Shown: positions 16,425-24,105 of the stretch, piece after piece | Layout: the number at the start of each line of letters is the position of its first letter | Numbering within the stretch: the first letter of the stretch is position 1 | Assembly (NCBI GenBank): GCA_044371675.1 | Contig: JBILTF010000013.1 | Location: forward strand, 1-33,900 | DNA from: CAIZGX01 sp044371675 | GTDB lineage: Bacteria; Bacteroidota; Bacteroidia; Flavobacteriales_D; Sanyastnellaceae | Reading direction: 5' to 3' | Length of the DNA: 33,900 nucleotides | The notes under the pieces: generated by a model | Told to the model about the DNA's origin: nothing | What the model saw: only the letters and a program-made list of their open reading frames with translations | Databases searched by the model: none | Translations under genes and position numbers: made by a program

Positions 16425-16454
16425 AAAAACCCTCAACGAAAGTTGAGGGTTTTT
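16425..16454. terminator. Bidirectional Rho-independent terminator
   Basis: A 13-bp perfect stem, AAAAACCCTCAAC (16425-16437) with GTTGAGGGTTTTT (16442-16454), is closed by a GAAA tetraloop. T runs on both strands let it end both the tRNA transcript (+) and the convergent lipoprotein gene that stops at 16469 (-). Confidence 0.92.
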
Positions 16455-16468
16455 TGTTGGTTCGAAAA

Positions 16469-17194
16469 TTAAATTACCGCAAGGGCTAATATAATATTCA
16501 GCAACAAGAGCGCCGGATAAATACCTGCAAGAATTAACGCGGTGATAGCTCGCTTGCGGTATTTGGTGTAGTTAGGATCTTTGGCGTGCAGCTTTAAAAA
16601 GCGAATAGCAAAGATGATGGCTAGGATCTCCATTGTTATGAATAACGCCCCGCCAAGAAGGAATGCAAAACCAAAGGCAGCCCATATTGAATAGCTAGAC
16701 GAACTAGCGCTAAGCAAAGCAGCTAAAATAAAAAAGAGCACCAGTCCCCAAACAGGAGCAGAAACGGCGCCAATACCCAAGCCCAAAGCCCAATTCGCTA
16801 ATTTAATGTCTTGCAATTCGTCTGGACGCGCAGGAGGAGTATACGTATTGCTGAAGTATTCTTCTTGCGTATTTGGCTGATCGGGTATAACAGTGTCTTT
16901 CTTCGCTAGAAGAATGATGCGCCTCTGTGGTTGGATGACGAGGTTCTCAGAATTGCTCGCCGATATACTTTCCTCCGAATGAACGTTCGGTTTTTCGAGA
17001 GTGAACGCTGGTGTTTCAGAAATTACAACTTCTTCTTGTAATGTAATTTCAGAAGCATTATGCGCAGACGCAGTATGACGGTGCTTCCATGAAATGTGAT
17101 AACCGTCCTGATGAACGCGCTTTTCAACCGTACAAGAACTAAAAGAAGAAGCAAGAATTACAACACTAATAATTCCGAACAGTATTTTTTTCAT
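16469..17194 (-). CDS. Putative lipoprotein with three C-terminal membrane segments
   Basis: 241 residues. The N-terminus MKKILFGIISVVILASSFSSC is a lipoprotein signal peptide with lipobox FSSC. A polar region of about 110 residues follows, then three hydrophobic segments (about 132-160, 168-196 and 212-240), joined by a basic YRKRAITALILAG stretch that recalls DUF4190-like two-helix modules. A protein with both a lipobox and membrane helices would sit in the inner membrane. Function is unknown. A perfect -7 box lies 25 bp upstream, and the gene ends against the bidirectional terminator. Related small lipoprotein/membrane hybrids are common in Flavobacteriales, but I cannot name this one. Confidence 0.72.
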   Translation of the reverse strand: MKKILFGIISVVILASSFSSCTVEKRVHQDGYHISWKHRHTASAHNASEITLQEEVVISETPAFTLEKPNVHSEESISASNSENLVIQPQRRIILLAKKDTVIPDQPNTQEEYFSNTYTPPARPDELQDIKLANWALGLGIGAVSAPVWGLVLFFILAALLSASSSSYSIWAAFGFAFLLGGALFITMEILAIIFAIRFLKLHAKDPNYTKYRKRAITALILAGIYPALLLLNIILALAVI

Positions 17195-17219
17195 GTGCTT
17201 GAGAGGTGTATAGATTTAT

Positions 17220-17227
17220 CAAAAATA
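17220..17227 (-). promoter_or_regulatory. -7 promoter box for the lipoprotein gene at 17194
   Basis: The minus strand reads TATTTTTG, a perfect TAnnTTTG, 25 bp before the ATG. No convincing -33 box is seen. Confidence 0.55.
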
Positions 17228-17284
17228 GCAATATGCCAGCTGTTGCGTTCTGATTTTATTAGCGAGCTAGTTTTTGCTTATTAC

Positions 17285-17956
17285 TCATTTAAAAGTGCTA
17301 AACTGAAACCCCATTCTCTTTCCAGTGGCCAAGCTGCCGCTGTGATTAATGTCCTGCATTTCCTCTACCGTTATTTGGTGTAGATTTTCATAAGGAGGAA
17401 TTAGTAGGTCGAAGTTCAAAGCGTATAGAACCACCTGATCAACGAACTTAGATTGATTGTTCGCATCGAAGTTTGAAGCAACAATGTCATTGAACATGAT
17501 TCCCAATTGTTTTTTTCCCTGAACTACGAAATGATTTTCTTTGTTAATGAAAACGCGTGCAAGCAAATATCCAACATCAGAAGTTCTGTCGTAACGGAAA
17601 GAATCTGAAAGGAAGTTGTACACGTTTATAGTGCCGACAAAGCTGTTTTCAGGATGCTCCTTTAAATAACCTGTTTGCCAAAAACTACTTTCTTTTTCAA
17701 ATTGAAACACATTGGTGTGCATTTGAAAGATTAGCAAATCACCTGCAACGCGCACTTCGCATTGAAACGCTCCTCTGTCGCGGTATTCAAACGAAACGCG
17801 TGAATCGGTATTTCCAAATTGATCGGTTAATTCTTGAATGGTGTTTTTTAAAACATTCTTCAACGAATTGAACTGCGCAATGGTGTTGTGAAAAACGTCT
17901 TGCTTTAAAACGCTTTTGTTTTTGAGTAATGAAAGTATTTGTTCTTTCGTTTCCAT
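17285..17956 (-). CDS. Protein of unknown function downstream of proS
   Basis: 223 residues from the ATG at 17956 (the open frame extends to 17992 within proS, but the ATG comes one base after the proS stop). It is soluble with no signal peptide or membrane segment. The sequence begins METKEQILSLLKNKSVLKQ, and the body has strands such as VSFEYRDRGAFQCEVRVAGD and DVGYLLARVFINKENHFVVQ, suggesting an alpha/beta cytoplasmic protein. I do not recognise the family. One-base spacing after proS means co-transcription and probably coupled translation, so a link to translation or a growth-related housekeeping role is possible. That link is inference from position. Confidence 0.75.
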   Translation of the reverse strand: METKEQILSLLKNKSVLKQDVFHNTIAQFNSLKNVLKNTIQELTDQFGNTDSRVSFEYRDRGAFQCEVRVAGDLLIFQMHTNVFQFEKESSFWQTGYLKEHPENSFVGTINVYNFLSDSFRYDRTSDVGYLLARVFINKENHFVVQGKKQLGIMFNDIVASNFDANNQSKFVDQVVLYALNFDLLIPPYENLHQITVEEMQDINHSGSLATGKRMGFQFSTFK

Positions 17957-17957
17957 G

Positions 17958-19427
17958 TTAATAAGCTCTTGCGAATAATACACGTCGCTCACTTGGTTTT
18001 CCGGTTACCATACAAACTCCAGGTTCAATACGCCCGTCTAGCGGTATACAGCGAATGGTAGCTTTGGTTTCGGTTTTAATACGCTCTTCTGTTTCTGCAG
18101 TTCCATCCCAATGCGCTGAGAAGAATCCTGTTTTTTCGTCGAGAAGTTTTTTAAACGTTTCGTAATCGTCAACCTCTGTCATATGTCCATTTCTGAACTC
18201 CAATGCTTGGTTGAACATATTCGCTTGAATGTCTTCTAACAATTGCGCAATGGTACTTTCAACACCTTCGAAGTTAACTGTAGATTTCTCTGAAGTATCG
18301 CGACGTACAATTTCAACCGTTCCGTTTTCCAAATCTTTTGGGCCAATGGCCAAACGAACAGGAACACCTTTCAATTCATATTCGGCGAATTTCCATCCGC
18401 TACGCTTGCTGTCGTCGTCGTCGAACTTCGCGACAATGCCTTTCGCTTTCAGTGCCTTCAACAATGGAAGAACTTTTTCGCGAATCACTTCAAGTTGCTC
18501 AAGACCTTTGTAAATCGGCACAATAACAGCATGAATAGGTGCCAATTTAGGCGGAACACGAAGTCCTTTATCGTCGCTGTGCGTCATGATTAGCGCACCC
18601 ATAAGACGCGTGCTTACACCCCATGACGTAGCCCAAACATATTCTGTGTTTCCTTCTTTCGTTGCGAATTTCACATCGAATGCTTTCGCGAAATTCTGTC
18701 CTAAGAAGTGTGAAGTACCCGCCTGAAGCGCTTTTCCATCTTGCATCAAAGCTTCAATACACAGGGTGTCCACGGCTCCTGCAAAACGTTCACTCTCAGA
18801 TTTTCTTCCTTTCACAACTGGCATGGCCATAAAGTTTTCTGCGAATTCTGCATATACATCGAGCATACGCTCTGTTTCTTCAATCGCTTCTTGCGCAGTT
18901 GAATGCGCGGTGTGTCCTTCCTGCCACAAGAATTCAGCGGTTCTTAAAAAGAGACGCGTTCGCATTTCCCAACGAACCACATTCGCCCATTGATTAATGA
19001 GCAATGGAAGGTCGCGGTAACTCTGAATCCAGCCTTTGTAAGTGTTCCAAATGATGGTTTCACTGGTTGGACGGATGATTAATTCTTCTTCCAATTTTGC
19101 ATCTGGGTCTACGACAACACCTCCATTTTCTGACTTAAGTCTGTAGTGGGTGACAACGGCACACTCTTTGGCGAACCCTTCGACATGCGCAGCTTCTTTA
19201 CTCAAATAGCTTTTCGGTATCAACAAAGGGAAATAGGCATTCTGATGTCCTGTTTCTTTGAAGCGAATGTCCAATTGATCGCGCATCTTTTCCCAAATGG
19301 CATAGCCGTAAGGTTTAATAATCATGCATCCTTTTACTTCACTGTGTTGCGCCAAATCGGCTTGCATCACAAGTTCGTTATACCATTTGGAGTAGTCTTC
19401 TTTTCTAGTAGGAATTTTCTCGGCCAT
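17958..19427 (-). CDS. proS: Prolyl-tRNA synthetase (archaeal/eukaryotic-like short form)
   Basis: 489 residues; charges tRNA-Pro with proline in the cytoplasm. It is the short class II form without the bacterial editing insertion. The N-terminus has WYNELVMQADLAQHSEVKGC. Motif 2 and proline-pocket blocks include RPTSETIIWNTYKGWIQSYR and FLWQEGHTAHST. The anticodon-binding region has VPVRLAIGPKDLENG, and the C-terminal extra domain typical of this form ends in ARAY. The C-terminal domain keeps CIPLDG and GVCMVTGKPSERRVLFARAY, though its zinc-type cysteines are reduced in number. The ATG at 19427 is preceded by a perfect -7 box (19450-19457). An unknown gene follows one base after its stop. 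Confidence 0.96.
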   Translation of the reverse strand: MAEKIPTRKEDYSKWYNELVMQADLAQHSEVKGCMIIKPYGYAIWEKMRDQLDIRFKETGHQNAYFPLLIPKSYLSKEAAHVEGFAKECAVVTHYRLKSENGGVVVDPDAKLEEELIIRPTSETIIWNTYKGWIQSYRDLPLLINQWANVVRWEMRTRLFLRTAEFLWQEGHTAHSTAQEAIEETERMLDVYAEFAENFMAMPVVKGRKSESERFAGAVDTLCIEALMQDGKALQAGTSHFLGQNFAKAFDVKFATKEGNTEYVWATSWGVSTRLMGALIMTHSDDKGLRVPPKLAPIHAVIVPIYKGLEQLEVIREKVLPLLKALKAKGIVAKFDDDDSKRSGWKFAEYELKGVPVRLAIGPKDLENGTVEIVRRDTSEKSTVNFEGVESTIAQLLEDIQANMFNQALEFRNGHMTEVDDYETFKKLLDEKTGFFSAHWDGTAETEERIKTETKATIRCIPLDGRIEPGVCMVTGKPSERRVLFARAY

Positions 19428-19449
19428 TTTTTTTCTTTTTTCGAAGAAG

Positions 19450-19457
19450 CAAATGTA
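19450..19457 (-). promoter_or_regulatory. -7 promoter box for proS
   Basis: The minus strand reads TACATTTG, a perfect TAnnTTTG, 22 bp before the ATG at 19427. TTTG at 19484-19481 lies 23 bp further upstream and could be the -33 element. The divergent gene at 19496 shares this region. Confidence 0.6.
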
Positions 19458-19466
19458 AAACCTTAT

Positions 19467-19474
19467 TACCTTTA
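19467..19474 (+). promoter_or_regulatory. Near-match -7 box for the Gly/Tyr/Asn-rich lipoprotein gene
   Basis: TACCTTTA, one mismatch to TAnnTTTG, 21 bp before the ATG at 19496. It is divergent from, and only 9 bp away from, the proS box. Confidence 0.35.
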
Positions 19475-19495
19475 AACTATCAAATCCATACGATT

Positions 19496-20566
19496 ATGAA
19501 AGCGTTACAACGAAATTTTTTCTTCTTCACCACAGTTCTTGCATTAAGTTCTTGTGCAAGTTTTGAAAATTTGACGGATGATCGTAACCGCGCGGAGGAT
19601 GATGAAATGTACTGGAATGGAAAGGAGTTGTTTTACGACAATACCTTGGTGGCGAATGCTGCTGCGGGCGTAGATGATTACTACGATCCGAATTCCGCTT
19701 CTCGTGCAAATTCCGTAAACGGAGGAACAAATCCAAGAGCGACATTTAATCCAGTTAGCGGGTGGCAGTTGAGTTACGGATTGAATGCTTTTTCGAATTA
19801 CTGCAATGGCGGTGGTTTTGGAATGGGCTTCGGTTCAAGCAGTCCTTTTAACAACTACGGAGGTTATGGGAATTATGGGAACAACGGATTTGGTTACAAT
19901 CCCTATGGGTATAATTCATACGGTTACAATCCTTACAGTTCATATAACCCCTATGGTGGTGGATATGGTTTCAACCCTTATGGGTATGGAATCGGAGGTT
20001 TGGGATGGGGTGGTTATGGAAATGGATGGTATGGAAATAACAATAACAACAATGGAAATGGATGGGGTGGTGGTTCAAACGGAAACGGAGAAACGGCCAA
20101 TGTCACTCATCACCATCGTAGACCTACAAGCGTAGGAACCGGAAATTCTTCAACCTATTATCGCGGGGTACTTCAAAAAAACTTGGTTCAACCGATTGCG
20201 GAAATTTCGCGCACGCCGAAGCCTGTGACAACAGTTAGATCAAACGTAAATTATTCGGTCCCTGCAAATTCTCGTTCAGCAGGTACTCCTGAATATAATT
20301 CACCAGGAAGAACTCCTTCCCCGTCGACGCCTGCTCCAGCGCGCACAGCGCCGAACTACAATTCGCCAACTTACGCAACACCTTCGCGTTCAACTCCAAG
20401 CTATAGTTCACCGAGCCGCACTACTTCTCCTGCTCCCTCTCGATCAACACCTTCTCACAGCGCTCCAACACGTAGTACCCCTTCGAAAACAACTAGCCCT
20501 TCTAGAACAAGCACGCCATCTCACAGTTCACCGTCTCGTTCCACTTCACCAGGTAAGAGACCTTGA
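19496..20566 (+). CDS. Low-complexity lipoprotein: Gly/Tyr/Asn-rich centre and Ser/Pro/Thr/Arg-rich tail
   Basis: 356 residues. The signal peptide MKALQRNFFFFTTVLALSSC has lipobox LSSC. Residues about 22-100 are polar with an acidic start (DDRNRAEDDEMYW). Residues about 120-200 are dominated by Gly, Tyr and Asn in irregular repeats (GYNPYGYNSYGYNPY, FNPYGYGIGGLGWGGYG, six Asn in a row). Residues about 255-356 are a basic Ser/Pro/Thr-rich tail with repeats such as SRSTPS and SPSRTTSP. Such composition suggests an extended, possibly self-associating surface or periplasmic protein. The stop overlaps the start of the OmpP1/FadL gene by one base (TGATG), so the two are translated together. I cannot assign a function; a partner or exposed appendage of the barrel protein is inference. 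Confidence 0.82.
   Translation: MKALQRNFFFFTTVLALSSCASFENLTDDRNRAEDDEMYWNGKELFYDNTLVANAAAGVDDYYDPNSASRANSVNGGTNPRATFNPVSGWQLSYGLNAFSNYCNGGGFGMGFGSSSPFNNYGGYGNYGNNGFGYNPYGYNSYGYNPYSSYNPYGGGYGFNPYGYGIGGLGWGGYGNGWYGNNNNNNGNGWGGGSNGNGETANVTHHHRRPTSVGTGNSSTYYRGVLQKNLVQPIAEISRTPKPVTTVRSNVNYSVPANSRSAGTPEYNSPGRTPSPSTPAPARTAPNYNSPTYATPSRSTPSYSSPSRTTSPAPSRSTPSHSAPTRSTPSKTTSPSRTSTPSHSSPSRSTSPGKRP
19858..20095 (+). repeat. Low-complexity Gly/Tyr/Asn coding repeat
   Basis: Irregular repeats around the codon strings for G-Y-N-P-Y and G-Y-G-N, ending in an Asn/Gly/Trp stretch. It forms the central low-complexity part of the lipoprotein gene. Confidence 0.8.
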
Positions 20567-22068
20567 TGCGAAGCAAGATGTTTTACAAGATATTTCACAA
20601 GGAAATTTCGATTGCGACTTTATTTGTGTTTATTCTAAGTGTAAATGGCGTTTTTGCACAGAATGAAGACGACGCACTTCGATTCTCGAATACGTTCGGT
20701 GCATATTCGAATAGGGCTATTGGAATGGGAGGTGCCTACACTGCCTTAGGTGCCGACATCACGAACTTCTTTCAAAATCCAGCAGGTATTGCTGCCTACA
20801 AAAAGCAGAACATGGAGTTTGGATTGAGTTTGCTTTCTCGATCAACACAAGTCGATTTTAACAACCGAGTTTCTTCAACCGGCTCAACGGGCTTGGGAAT
20901 AAATACCTTCGGATTTACATCAACATTCGGAACAGCAGGATCTGGATGGGGTCCTTGGATATACGGATTAGCCTACGGCAGAACACAATCTTTTAAAAGA
21001 AAATACGATTTAGAGTCAAGCGACAATCAGTCTTCCTTGCTCGATGTATATACCAACCAGTTGAATGATTACAATCCTGCAAATTCAGATGTGACTGCTT
21101 CTTTCCCTTTCGGTGCAGGATTGGCTTGGGAGAATTATTTAATTAACCCCGGAATTTCTGAACCTTATCAGCACGTGAACATAGATAACAACACCTTCAC
21201 TCGCCGTCAGCATGTGGAAGAGAAAGGATATGTTCGTGAGACCTGCTTAAGTGTTGCGCGTGCATTCGAAGAAAAGTTATTCTTAGGAGCATCATTCGCA
21301 TTTCGTAAAGTGGTTTATGACAAACAATCGACGTATTCAGAATCATTTTCTTCCAATGGTACCGCTATTAATTATTCTTTGATCGAAGACAATAGCACTT
21401 CCGATGTTGTGACAAAAGGTCCCTCAGTTCAAGCCAAATTAGGGGTTCAATATGTTCCCAGTCCATATGTTCGATTGGGAGCTTTTTGGCATTCCTCGTG
21501 CAAGCAATCGATTAGCGATAATTATACAGCGAAGATGGAGAGTACCATTGGAGCGACACCTTACAGTTATTCATCTGACAAAAATGTTTTTGATTATGGT
21601 TTTCAAACACCTTCAGTAGTTGGTGCAGGAGCAGCCTTAATCCTTGGGAATTTTGGAATTTTATCAGCAGACTATGAGTCTTCTGATTTTTCGAAAATGA
21701 TTATGTGCGGCATTACAGGTGGCACTTCAGAATTCGCCTTAGAAAATGAAGCAATTCAGGAGAACTTCAAGCGAGTGCATAAAGGTAGATTGGGAGCCGA
21801 GTTTCGTTTGGGAGATGTTTATCGTCTGCGAGCTGGCGTAGGATATAGAACATCGGTTTACACAGATCTAGCTCAAAAACCTGCAGAGCCTCTGTTCAAT
21901 TGGAATGTCGGTGGTGGGTATAAAAAAGACGATTTCTATTGCGATGGGGCGTTGATGATTACGAAAAATAAGGATGGATATTTCCTCTATGACCCTTCAT
22001 TGATTTCAATGGCTAGCATCGATAACTTACTGGTGCAAGTTAGTTTTTCGTTTGGAGTGAGATTCTAA
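20566..22068 (+). CDS. OmpP1/FadL/TodX-family outer-membrane protein
   Basis: 500 residues from the ATG at 20566 (an in-frame TTG lies just before it). The signal peptide runs to about residue 32 (LFVFILSVNGVFAQ). The N-terminal block SNRAIGMGGAYTALGADITNFFQNPAGIAAYKK is the FadL-family hatch signature (the NPA motif is intact). The remainder is a long beta-barrel ending LLVQVSFSFGVRF with a C-terminal aromatic. FadL-type proteins pass hydrophobic compounds such as long-chain fatty acids across the outer membrane; in Bacteroidetes many are annotated loosely as hemin receptors. The start overlaps the stop of the low-complexity lipoprotein (TGATG). Its stop overlaps that of rlmB in convergent orientation within CTAA at 22065-22068. 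Confidence 0.9.
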   Translation: MRSKMFYKIFHKEISIATLFVFILSVNGVFAQNEDDALRFSNTFGAYSNRAIGMGGAYTALGADITNFFQNPAGIAAYKKQNMEFGLSLLSRSTQVDFNNRVSSTGSTGLGINTFGFTSTFGTAGSGWGPWIYGLAYGRTQSFKRKYDLESSDNQSSLLDVYTNQLNDYNPANSDVTASFPFGAGLAWENYLINPGISEPYQHVNIDNNTFTRRQHVEEKGYVRETCLSVARAFEEKLFLGASFAFRKVVYDKQSTYSESFSSNGTAINYSLIEDNSTSDVVTKGPSVQAKLGVQYVPSPYVRLGAFWHSSCKQSISDNYTAKMESTIGATPYSYSSDKNVFDYGFQTPSVVGAGAALILGNFGILSADYESSDFSKMIMCGITGGTSEFALENEAIQENFKRVHKGRLGAEFRLGDVYRLRAGVGYRTSVYTDLAQKPAEPLFNWNVGGGYKKDDFYCDGALMITKNKDGYFLYDPSLISMASIDNLLVQVSFSFGVRF

Positions 22069-22823
22069 GCTGTTAATGAAGCAAGAGCAATTCCTGCTGC
22101 TACCGAAACGTTTAACGAACTGGTTTGTCCTTTCATTGGAATGGTAACCAATTGATGCGCGCGTTTCATGAGTTGTGGATTTATCCCATCTTCTTCAGAA
22201 CCCATAATGATGCACAATCCCAAATTTTGATCACGCGTTTTTTGAAATTCTTGAAGACTTACAGTAGCCTTTTCAGAAAGAACAACCGAACCGATTCCAG
22301 AGGCGTGTAAATAGTCTAATGCGTCGAGAAGGTTTTTCACCTTGCAAATGTTCAAGTGCATGAGTGCACCAGCCGAAGCTTTTAGAGCGTCTTCATTTAT
22401 TTGAGCGGCTCCGACTTCCGGAACAATTATACCTTTTACACCGAAGCATTCAGCCGAGCGACAAATAGCTCCGAAATTCCGAACATCTGTTACGCGGTCG
22501 AGAATCAGAAACAAGGGAGGCTCGCCACTTTCAATTGCATTTATAACCACATTCTCATAATCTGCAAAGGCAATAGGAGCCATGAAGGCAAGAACGCCTT
22601 GGTGATTAGAGCGGGTTATTTTGTTGAGTTTTATTTCAGGAACAAGAACGAAGGGAATTTTTTCTTTTTTCAAGCGGTCTTTCAACTGACGCAATTTGTC
22701 GCTGCGCAATTCTTTGTTGAAAAGAACTTTATCGATGTTTTTTCCTGCATCAAGAGCCTCTTCCAGCGGATGAATGCCAATGATTAAATTCGATTTCGAT
22801 GATGATGATGTAGTAGGTCTCAC
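22065..22823 (-). CDS. rlmB: 23S rRNA (guanosine-2'-O-)-methyltransferase, RlmB/SpoU (TrmH) family
   Basis: 252 residues from the GTG at 22823. The open frame extends to 23033, but those 70 residues lie antiparallel to nothing useful: they are the shifted frame of the upstream GWxTD gene and lack family similarity. The N-terminal substrate-binding domain begins SNLIIGIHPLEEALDAGKNI, ending in the usual NHQGVLAF. The SPOUT knot is intact: DRVTDVRNFGAICRSAECFG (motif 1), IIMGSEEDGINPQLM (motif 2) and IPMKGQTSSLNVSVAAGIAL (motif 3). Members methylate a 23S rRNA guanosine (RlmB, G2251) or tRNA; the RlmB assignment is likely but not certain. It is the last gene of the run that begins at 26820, 16 bp after the GWxTD gene. 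A -7 box ends just four bases before the GTG. Confidence 0.9.
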   Translation of the reverse strand: MRPTTSSSSKSNLIIGIHPLEEALDAGKNIDKVLFNKELRSDKLRQLKDRLKKEKIPFVLVPEIKLNKITRSNHQGVLAFMAPIAFADYENVVINAIESGEPPLFLILDRVTDVRNFGAICRSAECFGVKGIIVPEVGAAQINEDALKASAGALMHLNICKVKNLLDALDYLHASGIGSVVLSEKATVSLQEFQKTRDQNLGLCIIMGSEEDGINPQLMKRAHQLVTIPMKGQTSSLNVSVAAGIALASLTA

Positions 22824-22827
22824 GGTG

Positions 22828-22835
22828 CAAAAGTA
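22828..22835 (-). promoter_or_regulatory. -7 box four bases before the rlmB start
   Basis: The minus strand reads TACTTTTG, a perfect TAnnTTTG, followed by CACC and the GTG. If active, the transcript would begin at or next to the start codon. No -33 box is seen, so chance is possible. Confidence 0.35.
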
Positions 22836-22839
22836 AGTC

Positions 22840-24105
22840 TTATTCGCGGAATACTCTCCCTTGTCTCCAAGTGTTAACGGCAATCTCCCAACTGCTACGG
22901 TACAGGCCGTCGCGCTGAAGTATATAAACGTTGCTCGAAAGGTTATCTTTTTTATATCGAAAGAGGAATGAAAAAGATCCAGGAATGGTCTCGTCGCCAT
23001 ACACCCAACGTTCGCTGTAACCGACATTTTCAACCCGTGTAGGTTTTCCGTATATAATGTAAATCATTCCGCGATCTGTTCTCCAGCCTGGCACAGCAGT
23101 AGAAAAATATGTGTTGGAGGTGTTTACTCTTCGAAAGAAAATATAGATGAGTTCTTTGGCTTTTTCTTCCGAACCCCCGCAGTCTTTCCAGAAGTTACAA
23201 AAGCTTGTGTAAGGGTCACGAACATTGTAAATGTATTCGAATTCGGATTTGGAAGTGATGTACCTCAGAGGGGCAATCAAATCCTTTAATGAAGTTGTTG
23301 TGGGGAATTCGCCATTCGAATACAGATAGAGCTGCGAAGAATTTTTAGTTCGAAAAAGATACGATTTGTTTTCTGCAATAAAGTTGTAGCGGCTCCCATC
23401 GAAACTCAAATTGGTTAAACTGAATGATGTTGAATCAGGAATTACAGGCGAGTTGTTCGAGAAGGCAGGTGGAGGAAGATTGGGAATTTCGGTAAGCGAA
23501 AAAATTTCCACAGGTGGATACTCTGAATTTTTAAATCGCGGAAAGTCGAGATGGATTGTGTCGCCTGTGACTAAATACTGATCATAAACGGGCGTGTTTA
23601 AACCGTTCGCAGTCACTCGAATGTCATATGTACTCGGCTGATCATTTTTCAAAAAACTGAATTTCTTTTCGTGTTGTGCGCGTCGATTTAAATCTTTAAG
23701 CGTAACAACAACCTCGGAATTGCCAAAGGAAATAGGCAGGGGTATTTCCTTCCTCCAAACGCCTGATTCCTGCATTTGCGAGGGTGTGTAGGTGTATCGA
23801 AGTGTGTCGAAATTTGCTTTTTGTTTGGTTATAATGACTTCAACTTCCAATTGCGCAGTGAAATTTTCGCGCGTAGATTTTCTTGAATAAAGGAGCTGAT
23901 CGGCGTCGAATTCCAGCAATAAATTGGAAGAGTCATTGCTGCAATGCACGAGGTTAACTAACGGTTGAAAATAAAATTCGTTCTTTCCGAATTGATTCTC
24001 TTGAAGTTTTTTAGGCGCTGAGCAAGAGACAAAAAAGATTACAATGAAAACTAAAACTAGTCGGTAGAAATTAGGTTGGCTCCTCTGTTGATTCATCTTC
24101 GTCAT
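22840..24105 (-). CDS. GWxTD-domain lipoprotein
   Basis: 421 residues (ATG at 24105; a second ATG at 24096 is also possible). The signal peptide FYRLVLVFIVIFFVSC has lipobox VSC. The mature protein is rich in beta strands, and the diagnostic motif PGWRTDRGMIYIIYGKP lies at about residues 335-352, near the C-terminus, followed by the common ERWVYG. GWxTD proteins occur in Bacteroidetes and some other phyla as predicted outer-membrane lipoproteins without a settled function. The 5' end overlaps rmuC by 35 bp, and rlmB begins 16 bp after its stop, so the three are probably one operon. Confidence 0.9.
   Translation of the reverse strand: MTKMNQQRSQPNFYRLVLVFIVIFFVSCSAPKKLQENQFGKNEFYFQPLVNLVHCSNDSSNLLLEFDADQLLYSRKSTRENFTAQLEVEVIITKQKANFDTLRYTYTPSQMQESGVWRKEIPLPISFGNSEVVVTLKDLNRRAQHEKKFSFLKNDQPSTYDIRVTANGLNTPVYDQYLVTGDTIHLDFPRFKNSEYPPVEIFSLTEIPNLPPPAFSNNSPVIPDSTSFSLTNLSFDGSRYNFIAENKSYLFRTKNSSQLYLYSNGEFPTTTSLKDLIAPLRYITSKSEFEYIYNVRDPYTSFCNFWKDCGGSEEKAKELIYIFFRRVNTSNTYFSTAVPGWRTDRGMIYIIYGKPTRVENVGYSERWVYGDETIPGSFSFLFRYKKDNLSSNVYILQRDGLYRSSWEIAVNTWRQGRVFRE

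Noticed and set aside
19785..20135. Plus-strand Met/Thr-rich frame
   Set aside because: Shadow of the Gly/Tyr/Asn low-complexity coding region of the lipoprotein gene.
22824..23033. N-terminal extension of the rlmB frame
   Set aside because: The 70 extra residues overlap the end of the GWxTD gene in another frame and are unlike SpoU proteins; the GTG at 22823 fits the family start.
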